From Vibrio algarum (lineage in GTDB: Bacteria > Pseudomonadota > Gammaproteobacteria > Enterobacterales > Vibrionaceae), in NCBI RefSeq assembly GCF_028204155.1, contig NZ_JAQLOI010000003.1:1054001-1118000 (forward strand): a DNA stretch of 64,000 bases, read 5' to 3'. The position numbers and the translations under genes were made by a program. How positions within the stretch are numbered: position 1 is the first letter of the stretch; each line of letters starts with the position of its first letter. This document shows positions 27,141-35,941 of the stretch, one piece after another. Below the pieces are notes generated by a model that did no database searches, was not told the origin of the DNA, and saw nothing but the letters and a program-made list of their open reading frames with translations.

Positions 27141-29339
27141 TTAAGCAACGACCTCAAATGTCGCTGTTGTTAAGTCACTATCTTTGGAGCTGGAACCAAC
27201 CATTAACTCAAAGTCTCCCGGCTCGACGATACGTTCAAGAGAGGAGTTAACCAGTGCTAAATCATCAAACGCAATAGTCATATGAACCTCTTTGGTTTCT
27301 CCTGCCTTCAGTTCAATGCGTTCAAACGCGCGCAAGTTCTTAATTTCAGTGGTTACAGAGCTGTACACGTCGTTGAAGTAGGCTTGCACTATTTCAACGC
27401 CATCTCGTGTACCCGCATTGGTTATTTTAATACTAAATTTAAGGTCGTCACCAGGGCTAAGGGTTGGATTATTGATATGTAGTTCCGAATACTCATACTG
27501 GGTATATGACATGCCTTCGCCAAACACATACAAGGGTGTCTCCGGCATGTCTATATAACGCTCTTGCCCTCCGAGATCCGCTTCTAAGCGCGCATGCCAG
27601 CCAACATATTTGTTGTAATATACAGGAACTTGACCAACATGATGCGGGAACGATATTGTCAGTTTTCCACTAGGATTATAATGACCAAATATAAGTTCAG
27701 CTAAAGCTTGTCCCCCTTTACAACCAGGGTTAAATGCACATACAACCGCATTGCTTTGTTGCGCCATTTTAGGAATGGTAAGTGGTTTGGAAGCCACTAG
27801 TACGCCAATGACTGGGGTTCCAGTACAAGACACGGTTTCAAGTAATTGGTTTTGATAACCACTTAAATCTAAATTCGCTCTGTCGTGGAATTCACCATTT
27901 TGTTTTAATGTATCACCAACACAAGCGATAACCACATCTGCTCTTTCAGCTGCTAAACGGGCTTTGTCTATTTCTTCAAATTCTGTGTCTAAACAGTCTG
28001 CCCCTTTTATATACTCGACCTCAAACCCTAGCTCTTTTGCCATGGTTTGCAGCCCAGCTAAAGGAGTAATGGTTTGCGCTCGGTGGAAACTTTCATCGCT
28101 GGCTTCTGCCTGCATTGAACCAAAAGACCAGTCGCCTAACTGAGCGATAATATCATCGGCATTTGGCCCTACAACCAGAACCTTTTTAACCTTATTTGGT
28201 TTAAGCGGCAACACCCCATCATTTTTGAGTAATACTAAGCTTTTACGGCTGGCCTCCAGTGACAGGTCCCATGCTTGCTCGCTTCCAAGTAACTTTTTGC
28301 GTTCAATGGAGGTGTAACGATTTTCGTCAAATAGTCCTAGTTTAAATTTCGCCTCTAAGATTCTGCTGACAGAGTCGTCAATGATGGATATATCAATTTT
28401 TCCTTCTTCTACCAATTCAATCGCTGATTGATAAAATTCAGGAGTGGTCATCATCATGTCATTACCACCAACGAGTGCTTTGTAACTCGCTTCTTTTAAG
28501 TTTGCAGCGACACCCTGTTTGTCATGTAGCGACCCAACATTATTCCAGTCGGTTACTATAAATCCGTTCAAGCCCCACTGTTCTTTAGCTACTGTTTTTA
28601 ATAACCAAGAGTTTGTGGTGCATGGTTCGCCATCAATAGACTGATAACCTGTCATCAATGTCGCACAGTTTGCTTTTTTGACGGCTTTTTCAAAGGGGGT
28701 AAAAACAGTGACAGTAGTTTTCGTTTCGAAGTATCGGCTTCGTAGGAATCACGCCCCCTAAAGTTTCTCCATAACCAACATAGTGTTTTGCACAGGCTAA
28801 AATAGAGTTTTCATTCTTAAAGTCGTTTCCTTGGTAACCAACAATGGTCGAGGCGGCAAGTTCTCCAATCAACCATGGGTCTTCACCATAGGTTTCATCT
28901 ACGCGTCCCCAGCGAGGGTCACGGCCTACGCATAGCACTGGAGAAAAGGTCCAGTGTTGTCCTGCTGCGCGGGTTTCAAGTGCAGTCACTTGCCCCATTT
29001 TTTCCATTAAGTCTTTATCCCAAGAACAAGATGCACTTAGCTGAGTAGGGAAAACGGTCGCTTCATTTTCAAAGCAATGGCCATGAATGGCGTCAATCCC
29101 AAATATTAGGGGATTCCAAGACGAGTATTTGCGGCTCTGTCTTGAAGCTTCTGAGGTTGGTCACCAGTGCAGTGCAGGTAGCTACCAACATTCATCGCTT
29201 CTAAATTATCCACATGAACTTGGTCGTGCGCAGGAAGCTGCAACATCTGACCAACTTTTTCTTCAACGGTCATGCGTGATAAAAGGTCTTCAAGACGGTC
29301 TTTAATGCTTAAGTTTGGATTCTGGTAAGGGTGATTCAT
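27141..29339 (-). pseudogene. GH3 family beta-glucosidase, interrupted by three frameshifts
   Basis: Joined across three breaks, the frames give a GH3 enzyme of about 733 aa. A TIM-barrel domain (MTVEEKVGQMLQLPAHD, GQHWTFSPVLCVGRDPRWGR) carries the nucleophile region GFIVTDWNNVGSLH. A sandwich domain (AERADVVIACVGDTLKQNGE) and a C-terminal fibronectin-type domain follow. There is no signal peptide, so it probably acts in the cytoplasm on imported oligosaccharides. The breaks lie at a G4 (29109-29112), a C5 (28754-28758) and a G5 (28695-28699). Each is repaired by one extra base, for example LGIP to LGIPLIFGIDAIHGH and FLPPFEKAV. It diverges from an AraC-type regulator. Confidence 0.88.
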
Positions 29340-29428
29340 CTTGGTATCTCCAATAAATTTGGATTACCATAAAATGTCGATGGTCGATAAACCTTGTCAA
29401 AAGCGACAATTATTAGCATTATATCGAC

Positions 29429-30310
29429 ATGACTACGACTTATAGACTTAGCTCTCACCTTCTTCATTCTAATATTCCATTCTGTATTCAGCCAGCAATA
29501 CACGATGGCGCATTCCATTTACATCGCCACGATTTCTCTGAACTCATGATTGTCTTATCTGGTCAAGCAGAACATATTGTTGGTAAACAACGATCAACGA
29601 TCAAAACTGGGGATGTTTTTGTTATTAATGGCACCGTAGAGCATGGTTTTAGTAATGCGAATGAATTGATGATATTTAACTTGATGTTCGATGAACGGAA
29701 GCCGTTTTTTGAAACGCCAGCAATACGTGTTTTGCCCGGTTATCAAGCGCTATTTAATATTGACCCATTGGCTCGAGAACAGGAATCGAGCGTACCTTAC
29801 TTGAACATACAAGGGGATATATTGGCTCATGTGGAGCGATTGTTGAAAGAAATTTATACAGAGTATAATGAGGCCAAATTGGGGTTTGAATCCGTATTAA
29901 CAGCTATGCTGCAACATCTCGCAGTATTGCTTGTGCGAAACTACCCAGAACAAGCCAATGCAAAGCAAAAAAACACGCTAGCGCTAGCACGGGCTTTATC
30001 TTTTATAGAGCAGCATTATTATGACCCAAGCTTACGTGCTAACGATATTGCTACGAGAAGTTTTCTTAGCACTCGGCAGTTAGAGCGGTTGTTTCACCAG
30101 TTTTTTCAAACTACTCCTAGCCAGTACTTAAACGACAAGCGAATTTCACGTGCAAAAGAGCTATTAGCTAGCGACATCAACCTTAATATCAATCAAATTG
30201 CTGAGAACTGCGGCTTTAATGACAGTAACTATTTCTCTCGTGTGTTCCGCAAACAGACCGAACTTTCTCCAAGAGAGTATCGTAAACTACAGTTCGTGAT
30301 TACTCGGTAA
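29429..30310 (+). CDS. AraC-family regulator (RhaS/MelR-like architecture)
   Basis: The 293-aa protein has an N-terminal cupin domain (FHLHRHDFSELMIVLSGQAE and TGDVFVINGTVEHGFSN) and a C-terminal double helix-turn-helix. The HTH region has RANDIATRSFLSTRQLERLF and NQIAENCGFNDSNYFSRVFR. Such proteins usually sense a sugar. It diverges from the GH3 glucosidase gene with a 90-bp gap, so it probably activates glucosidase expression in response to a glucoside. I see no strong ribosome binding site before the ATG. Confidence 0.9.
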   Translation: MTTTYRLSSHLLHSNIPFCIQPAIHDGAFHLHRHDFSELMIVLSGQAEHIVGKQRSTIKTGDVFVINGTVEHGFSNANELMIFNLMFDERKPFFETPAIRVLPGYQALFNIDPLAREQESSVPYLNIQGDILAHVERLLKEIYTEYNEAKLGFESVLTAMLQHLAVLLVRNYPEQANAKQKNTLALARALSFIEQHYYDPSLRANDIATRSFLSTRQLERLFHQFFQTTPSQYLNDKRISRAKELLASDINLNINQIAENCGFNDSNYFSRVFRKQTELSPREYRKLQFVITR

Positions 30311-30332
30311 CTGTTTGCTATGAGCAGAGTTA

Positions 30333-31910
30333 TCACTGGCGGATTACTTGTTTTTTAGGTAAGAAATTCAATTCGTTATATTCATTTATCCAAGATACAA
30401 ATTCAGGTGCGCTCAAGGGCTTAGAAAATAAAAAACCCTGAACTTTATGGCAACCCAAATCGTTGAGTTTTGCAAGTTGTTCTAAGGTCTCAACACCTTC
30501 CGCGACCACTTCAAGATTGAAGTTACTTGCAAGGCCAATTAAGGAACTCACCATCATAAAATCAGTTTGGTCAGTCAAAAAATTTCGAATAAAACTTCTA
30601 TCTATTTTGATTTGGGCGATAGGAAGCACCCGCAGTTGATTCAATGCAGAATACCCCGTACCAAAGTCATCGAGGGAAAAACGTATACCCAAAGCTGTGC
30701 ACGCTTTCATAGACAACGCCACTTTCTTATAATCGGTGATACCTGCGCTTTCTGTGAGTTCAATTTTCAATTTACTAGGGGAGACCATTGGGTAACGACT
30801 CAGTAGTTTCGCTAGGCTCTGGGAAAATTCAGCACGCTCAATGTGGCAAACTGTTATATTCACACTAATTGCTACACGGGCGTCTTTTTTTATTTGATTG
30901 AGAGCAGCCTCAATGACCCACTCTCCGAAAAAGCTACTTATGGGATGATGGTCGATTAGATGGATAAATTTATCTGGAGTAAGGAAACCCTTTTCAGGGT
31001 GATTCCACCGAACCAAGGCCTCTGCACTTAGAATTTCACCGGAGTTCAATACCACTTGAGGTTGGAAATGTAAGACGAGTTCGTTGTTGCTTATTGCTGA
31101 GCTGAGTTCTTTTCTCAATTTGCAATCGTTAAGTTTATTTGCTTCTTCTGCTTTTTGAAAAATAGTATACGCCGTATCGTCATGTTGAATTTTAGGAAGA
31201 GCTTCATATGCTTGCATCATCATATTAACTGAAGAAATTGGCTCATCATTGTCGTTAAAGTAAGTTAGCCCTAATTTACATTGAATCACTGGTTCACTGG
31301 TGTTCAGTGGTATAAATTTTAGTTGCTCTGACAATTTATGCGCCAAAACTTCAATGTTTTTCTCTTCAGGTATTTCAATCACTAGCGCAAATCTATTTCG
31401 ACTAGGTTTAGCAATAATCCAGTCTAAATCCGAGATGTCACTAATTCTATTCCTTAGTTTTATTAAGCTGTCATCTATTTCCTGTGAGGAGTGACATTCA
31501 TATAGGGCTTCATATTTTACTATGCTAATAATGACGAACACTAAAGTATTATTTGAGTTATTTATGGCCTCTATTTTTTCATCAAGTAAGCTTTCTAAGA
31601 AGGCATTGTTAGGGAGGCCCGTCAACGAGTCAAATTTCAATTTATTTTGGAATTCTTGTTCAGCTAATACTCGTTGTCGGTTTTGAGTAAGCGCATCTCT
31701 AAATCGTCGCATGGCAAACCATAACAGAATTGCTGGACTAAGAAGGAGGACTAGAAATAGCTCATCAAGTTCCCAGCTTTCATGCTGTTGTAGGAAAAGC
31801 ATAATACTTTCAAATGTTTCATACTTCGTGAACCATATCGTGGCAAGAACTAACACAGCAAGCGATATTATTGAATCTCGAATTATCTGTTTTCGTAATT
31901 GTTCTTGCAT
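30333..31910 (-). CDS. Membrane protein with degenerate GGDEF and intact EAL domains
   Basis: The 525-aa product has two N-terminal membrane segments (residues about 13-27 and 50-65) and then a GGDEF-like domain. The signature there is replaced (KPSRNRFALVIEI), so cyclase activity is not expected. The EAL domain is complete: SAEALVRWNHPEKG, IELTESAG, FSLDDFGTGYSALNQL, IKIDRSFI, VVAEGVET and QGFLFSKP. It is therefore probably a c-di-GMP phosphodiesterase. I chose the ATG at 31910, which has AGGA six bases upstream. An alternative start lies at 31976. Confidence 0.9.
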   Translation of the reverse strand: MQEQLRKQIIRDSIISLAVLVLATIWFTKYETFESIMLFLQQHESWELDELFLVLLLSPAILLWFAMRRFRDALTQNRQRVLAEQEFQNKLKFDSLTGLPNNAFLESLLDEKIEAINNSNNTLVFVIISIVKYEALYECHSSQEIDDSLIKLRNRISDISDLDWIIAKPSRNRFALVIEIPEEKNIEVLAHKLSEQLKFIPLNTSEPVIQCKLGLTYFNDNDEPISSVNMMMQAYEALPKIQHDDTAYTIFQKAEEANKLNDCKLRKELSSAISNNELVLHFQPQVVLNSGEILSAEALVRWNHPEKGFLTPDKFIHLIDHHPISSFFGEWVIEAALNQIKKDARVAISVNITVCHIERAEFSQSLAKLLSRYPMVSPSKLKIELTESAGITDYKKVALSMKACTALGIRFSLDDFGTGYSALNQLRVLPIAQIKIDRSFIRNFLTDQTDFMMVSSLIGLASNFNLEVVAEGVETLEQLAKLNDLGCHKVQGFLFSKPLSAPEFVSWINEYNELNFLPKKQVIRQ

Positions 31911-32553
31911 TGCGTTTCCTGTCATAAGACTAGCCGCATACCTCTGCGTAGCATCATTTAAGAATGACAGTTGCATGAAGGAATATTGTGCACCGGAGTC
32001 ATGAGCTATTTAAATAAAATATAATTTTATATTATATATTATGAAGATCAATGAAAAATTTGAATAATTTATTTGAATTTATTTGAAATTGTTTGAAATT
32101 AATTAGAGTTATATAATTTACTTATGATGATTGTTTATGTAGATAGGTTTGTATTTTTTGGTTAAAGAGAACGAAAGAGGCTTTCATTGTTCGGCTTTAT
32201 TCGCGGTGCAATTAAGGGTCGGTGTTCAATAATTTATATTAAAAGACAGAAAACTGAGTGTGCCAAAAGAACGATTGGTTAGCGACAACAGCTTTAATAT
32301 GAATCAAATTTCCCAGAGCGGGAAAGGACGTTCCTTTGAGTTAATAGAGCCGAGTACAAATAATATGACGCTTAATTTATAACCGAGAGTCAAGTAGCCC
32401 AGTTGACATCGAGATCTTGATCGTTAAAGTGCAGATACAAAAAAATACAGGCAGCCATCTAAAAGTCTATCCATCTGATTCGAATTCCATTATCATCCAT
32501 AGATAATATTATGAATTGTCTATGGATTCTCTCAAACTAAGGAAGGTTACTCT
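31911..32553. other. Intergenic region, AT-rich, with TTTGAA-rich run
   Basis: About 640 bp hold the promoters of the EAL gene (minus strand) and the ECF operon (plus strand). A local run of TTTGAA-like hexamers lies near 32056-32100. I looked for a riboswitch before the ECF genes and could not recognise a known class by eye. AAGGAAGG precedes the first ECF gene. Confidence 0.45.
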
Positions 32554-33102
32554 ATGAATTTAACTGCAAAAACAGTTGTAGTAATTGCGATCGGCGCTGC
32601 ACTATATGGGATTGGCGGTTTGCCAATGTTTGGTGTGCCAGTATTTGCCAATACTACTTTAAAACCAGCAATGGCTGTATTAGCTTTGTTCTCTGTTCTT
32701 TTTGGACCTATTGTGGGCTTCTTGGTTGGCTTTATTGGTCACTGGGTGACTGACTTATTTGCGGGGTGGGGTGTTTGGTTCACTTGGGTTCTGGGTTCGG
32801 GTATCGTGGGTATTGTGATTGGTATCTTTCCAAAAGTTACCGGTGGCCGATTGGAGTTAGGGGAGTTTAATTCTAAGGATTTCGCGATTTTTGTTGTATT
32901 GGCCCTTATAGGTAATGTTGTTGGTTATGGCTGTTCCGCTTTCTTAGATACCGTGCTTTATGCTGAACCGTTTGCAAAAGTATTTACGCAACTTTGTATT
33001 ATTGCTGCCGGCAATACTATTTTGATCGCTATTGTTGGATACTTCATTTTAAAAAGCGTTGCCAAGCGTAACCAACAGAGTCGTAATTTGACGGAAGAAT
33101 AG
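32554..33102 (+). CDS. ECF transporter substrate-binding (S) component, UPF0397 family
   Basis: This 182-aa membrane protein has about five or six hydrophobic helices. UPF0397 sequence is seen almost throughout (GIGGLPMFGVPVFANTTLKP, FIGHWVTDLFAGWGVWFTWV). It would be the specificity subunit of an energy-coupling factor transporter that takes up a vitamin-like compound. The ATPase and EcfT genes follow in one operon, making a complete group I system. The substrate is not established by the sequence. Confidence 0.92.
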   Translation: MNLTAKTVVVIAIGAALYGIGGLPMFGVPVFANTTLKPAMAVLALFSVLFGPIVGFLVGFIGHWVTDLFAGWGVWFTWVLGSGIVGIVIGIFPKVTGGRLELGEFNSKDFAIFVVLALIGNVVGYGCSAFLDTVLYAEPFAKVFTQLCIIAAGNTILIAIVGYFILKSVAKRNQQSRNLTEE

Positions 33103-33108
33103 CGCTAA

Positions 33109-34803
33109 ATGAGCATTGAATTTAAAGATTTTACGTTTAAGTACCAGTCGTTAGATAAACCAACACTTAAGAATATCAATTTAAAAATTGAGCAAGGTGA
33201 AAAGGTTGTCATTATTGGACCAAGCGGAAGCGGAAAATCAACGCTAGGGCAATGCTTAAACGGTCTTATTCCGAATTCTTATCAAGGCGATATAAAAGGA
33301 GTCCTGACCATAAATGGTATTGGGACTTCCTCTTTCGATATGCACCAATTTACAAAGCACGTGGGTACAGTGCTGCAAGATACCGACAGTCAGTTTGTTG
33401 GACTTAGCATTGGTGAAGATATTGCTTTTGCGCTAGAAAACCAGCTTGTGTCAACGGTCGATATGTACCCGTTAGTAAAAGCCACTGCGAAAATGGTGGA
33501 CTTAGAGGCTATGCTTGGGCATTCCCCCCATGATCTTTCTGGAGGTCAAAAACAGCGTGTCTCTCTGGCGGGTATATTAGTAGATGATGTCGATATTTTT
33601 TTGTTTGATGAACCTTTGGCTTCTTTGGACCCTAAAACGGGCAAGAGAATCATTGAGATTATTGACCAGTTACACAAAAAACAGAGCAAAACCACCATCA
33701 TCATTGAGCACCGCCTTGAAGATGTTCTTCATCGCGATGTTGACCGGATCATCCTAATGGATAATGGTGAAATTGTTTCTGACAGTACCCCTGATGAACT
33801 ACTAGCATCAGGGTTGCTTCAACAACACGGTATTCGTGAACCACTTTATCTGTCAGCTTTGAAAGCAGCGCAATGCACGATCACTCCACAAGATAATCCC
33901 TCCTGTCTATCTCGAATGCCCTTGAATAAATTCCAAAGAGAAGTTGAACTCTGGTTTAAAACAAAACAAGAAAAAGCGGTTTACACTGCGCAACTCCCGT
34001 TACTTGAGATCGAAAACCTCACCTATTCCTATGATGGCGAACAAAATGCGCTTGAAGATGTCAGTTTTACAGTGAATAAAGGCGAGTTTCTTTCTATTTT
34101 AGGTAAAAACGGATCGGGTAAATCCACCATTACTAAGTTGCTTATGGGTGTGCTAGAAACGGATGCTGGTAGATTCTTGCTTAACGGTGAAGACTTATCA
34201 GGTTTATCTATCTTTGAGAGAAGTAATAAAATTGGGGTTGTTATGCAAAATCCAAATCATATGATTTCTCATCATATGATTTTTGATGAAATTGCATTTG
34301 GGTTACGCAACAGAGGTATGGATGAACAACAAATAGATAAGAAAGTTGTTGATATATTGAAACTGTGTGGTTTGAAAAAATACCGAAATTGGCCAATTGA
34401 TGCGTTAAGTTATGGTCAAAAAAAACGTGTAACCATTGCTTCTATTTTAGTACTAGACCCAGAACTCTTGATACTTGATGAGCCTACCTCTGGGCAGGAT
34501 TATCACAACTACACCTCTATGTTAGCCTTTATCCGTGAACTTAACTTAAAACTGGGTATTACAGTTGTGATTATTTCTCACGATATGCACCTTGTTCTTG
34601 AATATACTACTCGCTCTATTGTGATTTCGGACAGTAAGTTGATTGCCGATGCACCAATGACAGAAGTATTCAGCCAGCCGAAATTATTAGATAAAGCAAA
34701 TCTTGCAACCACAAGCTTGTTTCAACTCGCTCAAATGCTGAACATTGATGATGCAAATGATTTTATGTTGCACTTTATTAATCAAGATAAGGTAGTAGCA
34801 TGA
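33109..34803 (+). CDS. ECF transporter double ATPase (EcfA-EcfA' fusion)
   Basis: The 564-aa cytoplasmic protein contains two ABC ATPase domains. Domain 1 has Walker A GPSGSGKST, signature LSGGQKQRVSL and Walker B DIFLFDEPLASLD. Domain 2 has GKNGSGKST, LSYGQKKRVTI and LLILDEPTSG, each followed by the switch histidine (IEHR and SHDMH). Fusing both ATPases in one chain is a known arrangement (YkoD type). It lies six bases after the S component gene and overlaps the next gene by four bases. Confidence 0.93.
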   Translation: MSIEFKDFTFKYQSLDKPTLKNINLKIEQGEKVVIIGPSGSGKSTLGQCLNGLIPNSYQGDIKGVLTINGIGTSSFDMHQFTKHVGTVLQDTDSQFVGLSIGEDIAFALENQLVSTVDMYPLVKATAKMVDLEAMLGHSPHDLSGGQKQRVSLAGILVDDVDIFLFDEPLASLDPKTGKRIIEIIDQLHKKQSKTTIIIEHRLEDVLHRDVDRIILMDNGEIVSDSTPDELLASGLLQQHGIREPLYLSALKAAQCTITPQDNPSCLSRMPLNKFQREVELWFKTKQEKAVYTAQLPLLEIENLTYSYDGEQNALEDVSFTVNKGEFLSILGKNGSGKSTITKLLMGVLETDAGRFLLNGEDLSGLSIFERSNKIGVVMQNPNHMISHHMIFDEIAFGLRNRGMDEQQIDKKVVDILKLCGLKKYRNWPIDALSYGQKKRVTIASILVLDPELLILDEPTSGQDYHNYTSMLAFIRELNLKLGITVVIISHDMHLVLEYTTRSIVISDSKLIADAPMTEVFSQPKLLDKANLATTSLFQLAQMLNIDDANDFMLHFINQDKVVA

Positions 34804-35639
34804 ACACGTCTAAAATGTCTTTTGGTATCAATTATATCGATACCGGATCCCCTTTACATAGGCTCAATGGCATTACTAAGTTAGTGATGTTTTTAGCATG
34901 GGTAACTGTTGTACTAATCACTTTTGATTTGCGAATTATTCTATCTCTCATCTGCTTGGGATTGCTTTTACTTAAGATTTCTAGAATTCCGTTTAAAGTA
35001 TATAGACCTTTGGTTATTGGTACTGGAAGTGTGCTATTACTCAATGCGTTTTTTATGTACCTACTTGCCCCTCAACAAGGGAGCATACTGATTGGTAGTG
35101 AGAATATATTGCTTGAATTACCGGGTAATTACACCTTAACGAAAGAGACATTATTCTATTTGTCTACCATTACGTTGAAATATTTTAGTATGTTCCCTAT
35201 AGCATTGGTCTTTGTTTTTAGTACTCATCCAACCGAGTTTGCGGCTAGTTTATGCCGTATAGGCGTTCCTTATAAAATTGCATATGCGGTGAGCTTGACT
35301 TTACGCTATCTTCCTGAGGTGAAAAAAGATTTTATAAATATCACTCATGCGCAACAAGCTCGAGGAGTTGACCTTTCCAAAAATACATCTTTATTTATGC
35401 GTATGAAGAACGTATCTAAAATTTTGGGTCCGCTTATATTTTCTAGTTTAGATCGAGCAGATGAAATTTCTAATGCAATGGTCTTGAGAGGGTTCGGACG
35501 GCATAAAACACGCACTTGGTATAGCTTAAGACCGTTAACTAGTAGAGATATAACGTGCTTAGTGGTTATCGGGGTTTGTGTTGTGTTGTCTATAGCAAAA
35601 CGAATTATGGATGACACCTTGTTCTGGTATCCAATGTAA
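34800..35639 (+). CDS. ECF transporter transmembrane component EcfT
   Basis: This 279-aa protein has several membrane helices and the two EcfT coupling motifs with the A-R-G signature. The first is seen in THAQQARGVDLSKN and the second in NAMVLRGFGRHK. These contact the paired ATPases. The start overlaps the stop of the ATPase gene (ATGA), so the three genes form one translationally coupled operon. Confidence 0.93.
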   Translation: MNTSKMSFGINYIDTGSPLHRLNGITKLVMFLAWVTVVLITFDLRIILSLICLGLLLLKISRIPFKVYRPLVIGTGSVLLLNAFFMYLLAPQQGSILIGSENILLELPGNYTLTKETLFYLSTITLKYFSMFPIALVFVFSTHPTEFAASLCRIGVPYKIAYAVSLTLRYLPEVKKDFINITHAQQARGVDLSKNTSLFMRMKNVSKILGPLIFSSLDRADEISNAMVLRGFGRHKTRTWYSLRPLTSRDITCLVVIGVCVVLSIAKRIMDDTLFWYPM

Positions 35640-35640
35640 A

Positions 35641-35840
35641 TACCTTTAAAAAAACCACAAATTCTTGTTAATGCCGATCGGTTAGTGCTAAATACTTCGT
35701 CATTTCCGTGAAAACGGGAATCTTGGCTGTACTAGATCCCCATTTTCATGGGGATGACGTCGGTTTTCGTCGGGATTACAGGTTTAAATGACCTTAACCG
35801 AACGGCATTACACAAATTCTTGTGGTGTTTTTAAAGGTAG
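35641..35840. terminator. Terminator hairpin of the ECF operon, split by a MITE
   Basis: Without the 142-bp element and one copy of the 13-bp duplication, the sequence reads as one hairpin. Its arms TACCTTTAAAAAAACCACAA and TTGTGGTGTTTTTAAAGGTA match at 19 of 20 positions around ATTC. It starts directly after the EcfT stop codon. The insertion leaves the two arms 180 bp apart, and whether termination still works is unknown. Confidence 0.75.
35669..35810. mobile_element. 142-bp miniature inverted-repeat element with IS4-type ends
   Basis: The ends TAATGCCGATCGGTTA (35669-35684) and TAACCGAACGGCATTA (35795-35810) are inverted repeats with one mismatch in 16. They resemble the termini of IS4 (TAATGCCGATCAGTTAAG). 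The element is flanked by an exact 13-bp direct repeat, CACAAATTCTTGT, at 35656-35668 and 35811-35823. That length agrees with the 11-13 bp target duplications of IS4. Inside are two hairpins (TTTCCGT/ACGGGAA-like and ATCCCCAT/ATGGGGAT), and there is no transposase. It is a non-autonomous element. Confidence 0.8.
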
Positions 35841-35941
35841 AAAAATGTATAGCTAAAAGTATATGTTTTAACCATTTATGTAGTACATCTCGATATAGTT
35901 CAAGCAACACCTACCAACGAACAATTGCCAAAATAACTTTA

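Noticed and set aside
30333..31910. Active diguanylate cyclase domain
   Set aside because: The GGDEF signature is replaced by residues such as RNRF, so only the EAL activity is supported.
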